Source: Planctomycetaceae bacterium
GTDB lineage: Bacteria > Planctomycetota > Planctomycetia > Pirellulales > UBA1268
Length of the DNA stretch: 11,569 nucleotides
Direction of reading: 5' to 3'
Assembly (NCBI GenBank): GCA_003488325.1
Contig: DNLZ01000068.1
Span: 2,547 to 14,115 of the forward strand
The notes below the pieces were generated by a model that searched no databases, was not told the DNA's origin, and saw only the letters and a list, made by a program, of their open reading frames with translations. Position numbers and translations under genes: made by a program. How positions within the stretch are numbered: the first letter of the stretch is position 1; every line of letters starts with the position of its first letter. This document shows positions 1-6,527 of the stretch, piece after piece.

Positions 1-576
1 CTCAAGACGATGGACGGCGGCTACCTCGAGGCCGAGATGATGGCCAAGGCCGGGGCGACGCACGTCGTCGTCATGGCGCGGGCCCACGAGGAGACGATTC
101 GGTGCGTCGTGAAGGCGGGCCGCGACTTCGGCTGCCGCGTGATGGGCGACAATCTGGGCTGCCCCGACATGGTGGCCGGTGCCCGGCTCATCGAGGACCT
201 CGGGTGCGACTACGTGATCCACCACATCGGCTACGACGAGCGGCGCGGGATCGCCGCGGCCGGTCGGCGGATGCCCAGTCCACTCGACCAGTTGCGCGAG
301 GTCGTGGCGGCGGTGCGGGTGCCGGTGCAGGCCGTCGGCGGCCTCACGCTCGAGCAGGCGATCCGCTGCCCGACCTACGGTGCGCCGTTGGTGGTGCTCG
401 GCGCGCCGCTCACGGTCGATGCCGACGCCTTCCGCACGGCCGACGGCGATCTCGAGGGCTCACTGCGGCTCATCTGCCGTGCGATCCATGACCAGCGTGG
501 CCAGGGTCGTTCTGGCCACGGGGTCGAGGATGGGAACGACATGAACCAGGGAGGCACGCCACATGCGTCTGCGTGA
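1..576 (+). CDS. HUMPS-family protein, 3-hexulose-6-phosphate synthase-like (5' partial)
   Basis: This is the C-terminal 191 residues of an orotidine-5'-phosphate-decarboxylase-superfamily TIM barrel; roughly the first 60 residues lie upstream of the window. The first codons read LKTMD, which fits the DxKxxD active-site motif with its first Asp just outside. The HxGYD motif (H75, G77, Y78, D79 counted from base 1) matches hexulose-phosphate synthases such as HxlA better than the HRSRD-type motif of UlaD-type 3-keto-L-gulonate-6-phosphate decarboxylases. The AVGG strand (111-114) and the VVLG strand (131-134) fit the phosphate-binding end of the barrel. HPS condenses formaldehyde with ribulose 5-phosphate, or runs in reverse; the real substrate here is unknown. 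The barrel seems to end near residue 163, followed by a tail of about 28 polar residues. The last 14 bases overlap the SDR start, so the genes are coupled. An ATG at base 10 is not the true start. Confidence 0.85.
   Translation, partial: LKTMDGGYLEAEMMAKAGATHVVVMARAHEETIRCVVKAGRDFGCRVMGDNLGCPDMVAGARLIEDLGCDYVIHHIGYDERRGIAAAGRRMPSPLDQLREVVAAVRVPVQAVGGLTLEQAIRCPTYGAPLVVLGAPLTVDADAFRTADGDLEGSLRLICRAIHDQRGQGRSGHGVEDGNDMNQGGTPHASA
548..554 (+). promoter_or_regulatory. Shine-Dalgarno site of the SDR gene
   Basis: AGGGAGG lies 8 bases upstream of the ATG at 563. It is inside the 3' end of the preceding coding region, which supports both the chosen SDR start and translational coupling. Confidence 0.7.
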
Positions 577-1387
577 CAAGGTGGTGATCGTGACCGGCAG
601 CGCCACCGGCATCGGCCGGGCGATCGCGTCGCGGTGCGTGGCGGAGGGCGCCCGCGTCGTCGTCCACGGCCTCGAGGCCGACCTCGTGCCTCAGGTCGTG
701 GCGGACCTGTGCAAGGCCGGACCGGCGGGCCGTCCGGCTGCCGTCGGCCACATCGAAGATCTCACCGTGGCGGGCTGTCCCGAGCGACTGGTCGGGCTGG
801 CCGTCGGCACCTTCGGCCGGCTCGACGGGGTGGTCAACAACGCCGCCTGCGTGGGCACCGGCGACATCCACACCACCGATGTGCCGCTGTTCGAGCGCAT
901 GTTCGCCGTCAACGCGCTCGCGCCGCTGCGGCTCATCCAGGCGGCGCTTGCGCACCTGCGGTCGTCGCACGGGAGCGTGCTCAACATCGGGAGCGTCAAC
1001 GCCTACTGCGGTGAGTCGATCCTGCTGCCCTACTCGATGTCGAAAGGCGCGCTCATGACGATGACGCGGAACCTCGGCGACGTGCTCTTCCGCGAGGACG
1101 GCGTGCGGGTGAACCAGATCAATCCCGGCTGGGTGCTCACGGAGAACGAGATCCTGCGCAAGCGGTCCCATGGCCTCGCCGAGGACTGGCATCGTCATCT
1201 GCCGCGGGAGTTCTGTCCGTCCGGCCGGCTCATCGATCCGGCGGAGATCGCGGCGGCGGCCGTCTACTGGCTGGCCGACGAGTGCGGGCCGATGAGCGGG
1301 CAGGTGGTCGATCTCGAGCAGCATCCGTTCATCGGCCGCAATCCGGCCAAGACGATCGACCGGGTGCCGGCAGGGAAGCCCGCATGA
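563..1387 (+). CDS. SDR family NAD(P)-dependent oxidoreductase
   Basis: A 274-residue classical short-chain dehydrogenase/reductase, normal in length, with no signal peptide and hence cytoplasmic. Visible motifs are the TGxxxGIG dinucleotide loop (residues 11-18), the NNA motif (92-94), N117, the catalytic S144, and Y157-x3-K161, followed by NPGW at 187-190. The tetrad is therefore complete and the enzyme should be active on a hydroxyl or keto group of a small substrate. The position after the second strand is His rather than a clear Asp or Arg, so NAD versus NADP preference cannot be called. The ATG at 563 follows a strong ribosome site, overlaps the HPS-like gene by 14 bp, and its TGA overlaps the next ATG (ATGA). 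Given its neighbours, a sugar, polyol or sugar phosphate is the likely substrate, but this is inference. Confidence 0.93.
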   Translation: MRLRDKVVIVTGSATGIGRAIASRCVAEGARVVVHGLEADLVPQVVADLCKAGPAGRPAAVGHIEDLTVAGCPERLVGLAVGTFGRLDGVVNNAACVGTGDIHTTDVPLFERMFAVNALAPLRLIQAALAHLRSSHGSVLNIGSVNAYCGESILLPYSMSKGALMTMTRNLGDVLFREDGVRVNQINPGWVLTENEILRKRSHGLAEDWHRHLPREFCPSGRLIDPAEIAAAAVYWLADECGPMSGQVVDLEQHPFIGRNPAKTIDRVPAGKPA

Positions 1388-2295
1388 GCGCGAACACGTC
1401 CGCGGTCCGGCCCAGGCTCGCCGCGTTTCCCAAGGCCTACATGCGCGCGCTCTGCCGTGACGGCTCGATGCGTGTCGCCGAGTGGATCGATCTGGCGGCC
1501 ACGCTGGGCGTCGAGGGCGTGGAGTGGTACGCGGGCTTCCTGGAGATGGCCGACGAGGCCAACTGGCCGCGGTTTCGAAGCGCCGTCGAGGCCCACGGGA
1601 TGTCGATCCCGATGATGTGCTGTTCCCCCGACTTCACCCACCCGGACCCCGCGTTCCGGGCCGCGGAGATCGCCAAGCAGATCCGCTGGATCGACATGAC
1701 GGCGACGCTCGGGGGCTCCTATTGCCGCGTCCTGTCGGGGCAGCGACGGCCGGAGTTGTCGGTCGACGAGGGGGTGAGGCTGGCGGCCGAATCGATCCGG
1801 GCATGCCTGCCACACGCCGCCGCGAAGGGTGTCACGCTGATCCTCGAGAACCACTACAAGGACGACTTCTGGCAGTATCCGGAGTTCGCCCAGAAGCTCG
1901 AGGTCTTCTGCGCGCTCGTGGCGGCGGTCGACGACCCCCACTTCGGCGTCAACTACGACCCGAGCAACGCGTTTCTCGCCGGTGACGACCCGGTCGAGCT
2001 CCTGCGGCGGGTATCGCACCGCGTCGTGACGATGCATGCCAGCGACCGCTCGCTCGTGGAGGGCACGCTGGAGGATCTGCGTCGCGAGGAGGGGGGCGTG
2101 GAGGGCTACGCCCGGCGGCTGAAGCACGGCGAGATCGGCAGGGGCCTCAACGACTACGATGCCATCTTCTCGATCCTCGCAGGCCGCGGCTTCCACGGCT
2201 GGATCAGCATCGAGGACGGCGTCGACGGCATCGACGAGTTGCGCCGCAGCGTCGCGTTCCTGAAACGGAAGATCGCCGAGCACTGGCCTGCGTGA
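1384..2295 (+). CDS. sugar phosphate isomerase/epimerase-type TIM barrel (cytoplasmic)
   Basis: A 303-residue protein of the xylose isomerase-like TIM barrel (AP_endonuc_2) superfamily. The usual metal-binding quartet is visible: E155 (LILENH), D192 (NYDPSNA), H218 (TMHASD) and E277 (SIEDG). H248 in the HGEIGRG segment fits the conserved region before the last strands. Such enzymes isomerise or epimerise ketoses, sugar phosphates or inositols, and some act as dehydratases or cleave keto-glycosides; the exact reaction is not readable here. There is no signal peptide, so it acts in the cytoplasm. The start at 1384 is chosen because its ATG overlaps the SDR stop in ATGA and follows AGGGAAG at 1372-1378. 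The frame is open back to 1282, but that part lies inside the SDR gene and reads as low-quality protein. It is the last gene of the + strand operon. Confidence 0.92.
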   Translation: MSANTSAVRPRLAAFPKAYMRALCRDGSMRVAEWIDLAATLGVEGVEWYAGFLEMADEANWPRFRSAVEAHGMSIPMMCCSPDFTHPDPAFRAAEIAKQIRWIDMTATLGGSYCRVLSGQRRPELSVDEGVRLAAESIRACLPHAAAKGVTLILENHYKDDFWQYPEFAQKLEVFCALVAAVDDPHFGVNYDPSNAFLAGDDPVELLRRVSHRVVTMHASDRSLVEGTLEDLRREEGGVEGYARRLKHGEIGRGLNDYDAIFSILAGRGFHGWISIEDGVDGIDELRRSVAFLKRKIAEHWPA

Positions 2296-2344
2296 ACGGC
2301 GGTGGGGCTCGATCCCGCGGCGCGAGATTCGGGTCGGGTGCGGC
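2296..2344. other. convergent intergenic junction
   Basis: Only 49 bases separate the stop codons of the + strand isomerase-like gene and the - strand DUF1552 gene. CCCG and CGGG segments could pair weakly, but no T-run follows on either strand, so I see no convincing intrinsic terminator. Confidence 0.5.
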
Positions 2345-3658
2345 TCACGCGAGTCCGTCGAGAGGGCCCGTCGCGGAGCCGAATCGATCGACGGCCACGC
2401 CCCCGCGCTGCAGCATCGAGGTGAAGAGGTTGCACAGCGGCTGCTGGTTCTGCCCCATGAGCGGGATCTGCTTGCCGGCCGCGGGCTTGTCTCCCGGTGC
2501 GGCCGCCAGTTCCTGCTTCACCTCATCGAGATACGGCCGGTTGAAGGCGAGGTGCTGCCCGTGACGGAATCCGCCACCGGCGAGGATGACCGGCAGGTTG
2601 TAGGTCCAGTGCGTGTTGCCGTCACGGAGATTGCTCGTCATCAGCACCATGGTCGAGTCGAGCAGCGACGTCTCCCCCTCGCGCGCTCCGGCGAGCTTGT
2701 CGAGCAGTCCGCCGAAGGCCTGGATCAACTCGACCTCGACCGCGCGACAGGCCTCGAGCTTCTTCGGCTCCTTGCCGTGGTGCGACAGGTCGTGATGCAT
2801 GCCGAAGGTCATGAGGCTGACGGCCCGCGTCGAGTCGGTCACGAGCGCGAGGTGGATCATGTCGATCATCAGTTGGAAGCGTGCCTTCTGCTGCTGGGCG
2901 TCGCCGATGTCACGCGGCTCTCCGCCGATGGCCTCTGGCTTCGGTCGGTTCACCCACTCCCGTGCCATCGCGAGCTGCCGCTCGACGTCGCGGACGGACT
3001 CGAGGTATTCCTCCACCCGCTGCCGGTCGTGCGCCCCGATGCGGCGGGACAGGCTCGCGGCGCTTTCGCCCACGAAGTCGAGCATGCTGCGTCCCTCGTC
3101 GATCCGGCGCACTTCCGCCTCCATCTCCGCGGGGTTGGCGACGAGGAAGAGCTTCTTGAACACGGCGGATGGCTGGCTGATGGCCGGAATCGAGACGCCG
3201 TTCGCGGTGACCGACAGCGACGGCCCCTGCGTCGTCAGCGTGAAGCTCTCGTAGCGGGTCTCACCGCGAAAACCGCTCGCGAACGCCTGATCGACCGAAA
3301 TCGTGTTCTTCAGGTTGTGGGAATAGTCGGGGTAGGGCGCGCCCGTGAGCATCACGGCTTCGGCCTTGTGCCCTCCGCCGCCGGTGTTGGGATGGCTCAG
3401 GCCGCTGATGACGGTGAAGTGGTCGCGATGGGCGGCCAGGTGCGCGAGGTGCGAGGGGAGTTCGTAGGCCCGGCCCGCGGTCACCGGCACGAACGCCGTC
3501 GGATCGAAACCGAAGGGCACCCCGATGCACACCATGCGACGCGGGGGCGCGGCAGCCGAGGCCGCGCCGCAGGCCGAGGGTCGCATGCCGTCGAGCATCG
3601 GGAGGCCGATCGCGATGCCGGCATGCTTCAGCAGGAGCCTGCGAGGGAGCGGTTTCAT
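2345..3658 (-). CDS. DUF1552 domain-containing protein, exported
   Basis: A 437-residue protein of the DUF1552 family, common in planctomycetes and verrucomicrobia and nearly always found beside a DUF1592-type cytochrome protein, as here. The N terminus has the family's leader: R6-R7 followed by a hydrophobic stretch and a G-x-LPML motif, a Tat-like but imperfect signal ending near the Ala-rich stretch at 31-38. Family landmarks include VCIGVPFGF, the SGLSHPNTGGGGH segment with its HKAEAVMLTG continuation, SVDQAFA, and the late TMVLMTSNLRDGNTH and LPVILAGGG blocks. The fold is thought to resemble sulfatase/alkaline phosphatase-like DUF1501 proteins, but no biochemical role is established. The gene starts 43 bp after the DUF1592 gene ends, so the two should share a transcript. 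No clear ribosome site precedes the ATG. Function in the periplasm with its partner is inferred. Confidence 0.93.
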   Translation of the reverse strand: MKPLPRRLLLKHAGIAIGLPMLDGMRPSACGAASAAAPPRRMVCIGVPFGFDPTAFVPVTAGRAYELPSHLAHLAAHRDHFTVISGLSHPNTGGGGHKAEAVMLTGAPYPDYSHNLKNTISVDQAFASGFRGETRYESFTLTTQGPSLSVTANGVSIPAISQPSAVFKKLFLVANPAEMEAEVRRIDEGRSMLDFVGESAASLSRRIGAHDRQRVEEYLESVRDVERQLAMAREWVNRPKPEAIGGEPRDIGDAQQQKARFQLMIDMIHLALVTDSTRAVSLMTFGMHHDLSHHGKEPKKLEACRAVEVELIQAFGGLLDKLAGAREGETSLLDSTMVLMTSNLRDGNTHWTYNLPVILAGGGFRHGQHLAFNRPYLDEVKQELAAAPGDKPAAGKQIPLMGQNQQPLCNLFTSMLQRGGVAVDRFGSATGPLDGLA

Positions 3659-3701
3659 GAGGGCACGTCCGGGGGTACGGGGAGTCGTTCGGGATGCAGG
3701 A

Positions 3702-6284
3702 TCACTTGCGACGGAAGAGATCGCTCTGCACGACCTCGTGGATCAGCGTGCGGACCCCGAAGCCGGAGGCCCGCGACCGTTCCAGGATCGAGTCGATGAC
3801 GAGCTCGTCCCCGACCTCCGCGTGCGCTCCCGTCGCGAACGTCGCGAGCGTCCGCACGAGGCTCCGCGCGAGGTCTTCGGGCCGCGAGGCGAGGGCGGCC
3901 TTGTAGCCGCGGACGTCGGCGATCTCCTCGCCGCCGGGAAGCTTCGCACGGGTGTCGACGGCTGGACCCTCGAGGAAACGCGGCTGGCCGTAGTGGCTTC
4001 CGAAGAAGACGCGGACGTCGGCGCGCTTCGTCCCGGTCTCGGTGGTCCGATAGAACTCGCGGTATCGGCCGATCGGATCGAACGCCTCCAGAACGAACCC
4101 GGGAGGGTCGATCCTCCGATGACACCCGGCGCACGTCCGGTCCGCCTGGTGCGCCGCGAGCTGCTCGCGGATCGTGGTGGCGCCCCGCGTGTCCGGCTCG
4201 ATGCTGCCGGCGTCCGGCGGTGGCGGCGGAGCGGGCGCGCCCAGGATGCGTTCGAGGAGCCAGGCGCCCCGCAGCACGGGCGACGTGTTCGCGCCATTGG
4301 CGGTGACCTTGAGGACGCTGGCCTGTGTGATCACCCCGCCCCGGACGCTGTCCGCCGGCAGTTCGACGCGGCGGAGCGCGGCACCCCGCACGGGGGGCAG
4401 GTCGTAGTGCTCCGCGAGCCGCTGGTTGAGGTAGGCGTGGCGGGCGTCCACGAGCGTCGCGACGCCGAGATCGCGTTCCACGAGATCGGCGAAGAACGCG
4501 CGGGTCTCGCCGACGAGCGAGGCGTGCAGGAGCACGTCCTGGCGACCGTCGTGGAGGCTCTCGAAGTACTCGGGAAAGAGGTCGCGATCCGGTGTCGTGG
4601 CGTCGATCTCCCGCAGCTCGAGCCAGTGGGCGAGGAAGTCGTCGACGAACGCCCGGAAGCGCGGTGCCGCGACGAGTCGCTCCGCCTCCGCCCGCAGGAT
4701 CTCGGGGCGCGTCAGTTCGGCGCCGTCCGCTCGTGCCCGCAGCGCCTCGTCCGGGGCCGTGCGCCAGAGGAAATAGGAGAGCCGAGCGGCCAATTCATGC
4801 GCGTCGAGGGTGGGCGAGCGCTCGACGAGGAAGAGGAAGTCCGGTGAGCAGAGCACGGCGCGGTGCGCCGCATTCATGGCCGCCTCCACACAGTCGCCAT
4901 CGGCCAGACGGGCGCGCACGATCGCGTGGTATCGCTCCACCTCCTCCGGAGCGACGGGCCTGCGAAAGGCGCGGCCGATGAAGCGGGTGAGCGCGGCGTG
5001 GATGGCGGCCTCGGCCCCAGCCTCCGGCATCCGGACCGTCAGCGGGTCGGGGATGGGGCGATGATTCCGCACCGGCCGGAGAATCGCGTTCGGCACGCGG
5101 GACGTCTTGGCGACCTCGGCGGCCGGAGCCAGGTCCGCCCCGTCTCCGTAGAGCAGTCGGTGTCCCGGCGGCGGCCATGAGTCGACCAGCGGCCCGGTGA
5201 TCTCCACGGGCTTCACGACGATCGCCGGCCCCACCGTCGCGATCGGCGGATTGGGGTTGTTGATGAAGTGCCAGCCCTTGGGAATCTTGTCCTCCTTGTC
5301 GGGCAGGTAGACGCTGTACCCGGCGTCGAGTCGCACCTTCGACATCCGGTACGGCGCGATGATGATCGTCTCGCCCGCCTCGAAGGATCGAGTCAGCTCG
5401 ACGACGGTCTCCTCACGATGCCGGGCGTCGAAGTGTCCGAGCAGTTCCCGCCGCTTGCCGCCGGCGGCGAGCCAGACGCTGAAGACGAGGTCTCCTCCGT
5501 CGGTCGTGTCGCGGGCCTCGGTCGCGATGCGGATGCGATACGTCCCCGGGGCGACCCGGGTCACCGCGTCGAACTGGTGCAGGGAGACGGGCACCTCGAT
5601 GTGGGTGTCGAGGAAGAAGTGCAGGTTTTCACCGTGCAGGTTGCACTGCAGCCGGTTGTGCAGGTAGGCCGACCACGGCTTCTCCGCCTCGTGGTCGAAG
5701 GCGAAGCGGTGCGTCTTCGTCTCCGGTCGGGCTTGGCGCACACTCGCCGCCTCGATCGCCCGGTCGGCCGCTGCCATGTAGTGCTGGATGTGCACGGGCG
5801 AGATGCTCAGGGCTTCGGCCTGGTTGGCGAAGCCGTCGCGCAGGTCGTCGTCGGGCAGGAGCGACTGGAGTGGCACGTCGATGGCGAGCAGGTCGTGAAC
5901 GGTGTTTTCGTACTCGAGCCGATTGAGCCGGCGCGTCCGCACGCGGCCCTGATCACCCCGACGCGCGAGCGCGTCATCGTGGAACGCGCCGGCGAGCTCG
6001 CGGAGGAACGCCCGGACCTCGGGCTCGGCGGGTCGATCACCGTGGTCGGGCGGCGGCATTTCGCCACCTTGGACCCGCGCGAGCACTCGGGACCAGGCGC
6101 GGCGTGCCGGTGCGTCGGCCAGATCGGGCCCGAGCGCGTCGAGCCGGAAATCCCCCTCCGGCTCCGCGGTGTCGTGGCAGGCGGCGCAGTGCTCCTTCAC
6201 GAAGGCTCGCGGCAGTTCCCCGGCACCGACCGTGCGGTCCGACGCGAGCGCGAGGAGGATCACCATGACGGCTGCGCGGGGCAC
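3702..6284 (-). CDS. DUF1592/DUF1588/DUF1585 cytochrome c-type protein, exported
   Basis: With the GTG start at 6284 this is 860 residues. It opens with a short Sec-type signal (about 1-22), then a cytochrome c-like domain with C33-A-A-C36-H37 and a likely axial Met in GGEMPP (M76). Next come a DUF1587-like region (about 115-178, RRLNRLEYENTVHDLL), a beta-rich insert (about 190-360), DUF1595-like (about 420-485), DUF1592 (about 492-620), DUF1588 (about 640-742, with a second C718-A-G-C721-H722 and the RIDPPGF signature) and DUF1585 at the end (about 785-858). This is the planctomycete PSD/PSCyt architecture; electron transfer or surface oxidation is suspected, not proven. GTG is chosen because CAGGAG lies six bases before it and the signal peptide follows at once. 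In-frame ATGs at 6302, 6299 and 6266 and an open frame to 6413 are alternatives. It pairs with DUF1552 downstream. Confidence 0.92.
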   Translation of the reverse strand: MPRAAVMVILLALASDRTVGAGELPRAFVKEHCAACHDTAEPEGDFRLDALGPDLADAPARRAWSRVLARVQGGEMPPPDHGDRPAEPEVRAFLRELAGAFHDDALARRGDQGRVRTRRLNRLEYENTVHDLLAIDVPLQSLLPDDDLRDGFANQAEALSISPVHIQHYMAAADRAIEAASVRQARPETKTHRFAFDHEAEKPWSAYLHNRLQCNLHGENLHFFLDTHIEVPVSLHQFDAVTRVAPGTYRIRIATEARDTTDGGDLVFSVWLAAGGKRRELLGHFDARHREETVVELTRSFEAGETIIIAPYRMSKVRLDAGYSVYLPDKEDKIPKGWHFINNPNPPIATVGPAIVVKPVEITGPLVDSWPPPGHRLLYGDGADLAPAAEVAKTSRVPNAILRPVRNHRPIPDPLTVRMPEAGAEAAIHAALTRFIGRAFRRPVAPEEVERYHAIVRARLADGDCVEAAMNAAHRAVLCSPDFLFLVERSPTLDAHELAARLSYFLWRTAPDEALRARADGAELTRPEILRAEAERLVAAPRFRAFVDDFLAHWLELREIDATTPDRDLFPEYFESLHDGRQDVLLHASLVGETRAFFADLVERDLGVATLVDARHAYLNQRLAEHYDLPPVRGAALRRVELPADSVRGGVITQASVLKVTANGANTSPVLRGAWLLERILGAPAPPPPPDAGSIEPDTRGATTIREQLAAHQADRTCAGCHRRIDPPGFVLEAFDPIGRYREFYRTTETGTKRADVRVFFGSHYGQPRFLEGPAVDTRAKLPGGEEIADVRGYKAALASRPEDLARSLVRTLATFATGAHAEVGDELVIDSILERSRASGFGVRTLIHEVVQSDLFRRK

Positions 6285-6527
6285 GGAGATCTCCTGCATC
6301 ATGACCGCCGGAGCGTGTCGTCGCGGCGGCATCGGCACGTCGTCGGTGACCCGACGGTTTGCGACGCCATCCCCTGGGGAGAGTACCCCGGTCAGCGGCA
6401 CCTCCGCCAGCATCGGTCCGGCTGCGCGTCACGAGGCACCATGCGTCGGTCCTGCCAGGTTCGGCGGACACGCATGTGGCCGGCGGGATATCCCGGGCAC
6501 CCCTGCAGCGGACGCACGCGGGATGGA
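6285..6527. other. 243-bp intergenic gap before the DUF1592 gene
   Basis: This is the largest non-coding gap in the window, between the PVC-type protein and the DUF1592 gene. It holds a perfect 12-bp palindrome CGGGATATCCCG (6484-6495), and a small hairpin candidate GGGG-AGAGTA-CCCC (6376-6389). I see no tRNA, no T-tracted terminator and no clear -35/-10 pair. It is long enough to carry a separate promoter for the DUF1592-DUF1552 pair. Confidence 0.4.
6291..6296 (-). promoter_or_regulatory. Shine-Dalgarno site deciding the GTG start at 6284
   Basis: On the - strand CAGGAG is followed by six bases and then GTG. The nearby ATGs lack a comparable site, so this motif decides the start of the DUF1592 gene. 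Confidence 0.55.

Noticed and set aside
1..576. Orotidine-5'-phosphate decarboxylase (pyrF) as identity of the first gene
   Set aside because: The HxGYD motif and the DxKTxD-type start match hexulose-phosphate synthase-type members; PyrF-specific motifs are absent.
470..2283. Long - strand frames opposite the SDR and the cytoplasmic TIM barrel (470-1324 and 1264-2283)
   Set aside because: They mirror coding strands with complete catalytic motifs and show no domain of their own.
2292..2564. 90-codon + strand frame spanning the convergent junction
   Set aside because: Mostly antisense to the DUF1552 gene and starts on the last codons of the isomerase-like gene; no support as a gene.
2552..3799. 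415-codon + strand frame opposite the DUF1552 gene
   Set aside because: Runs across the DUF1552 start and into the next gene; composition is that of a shadow.
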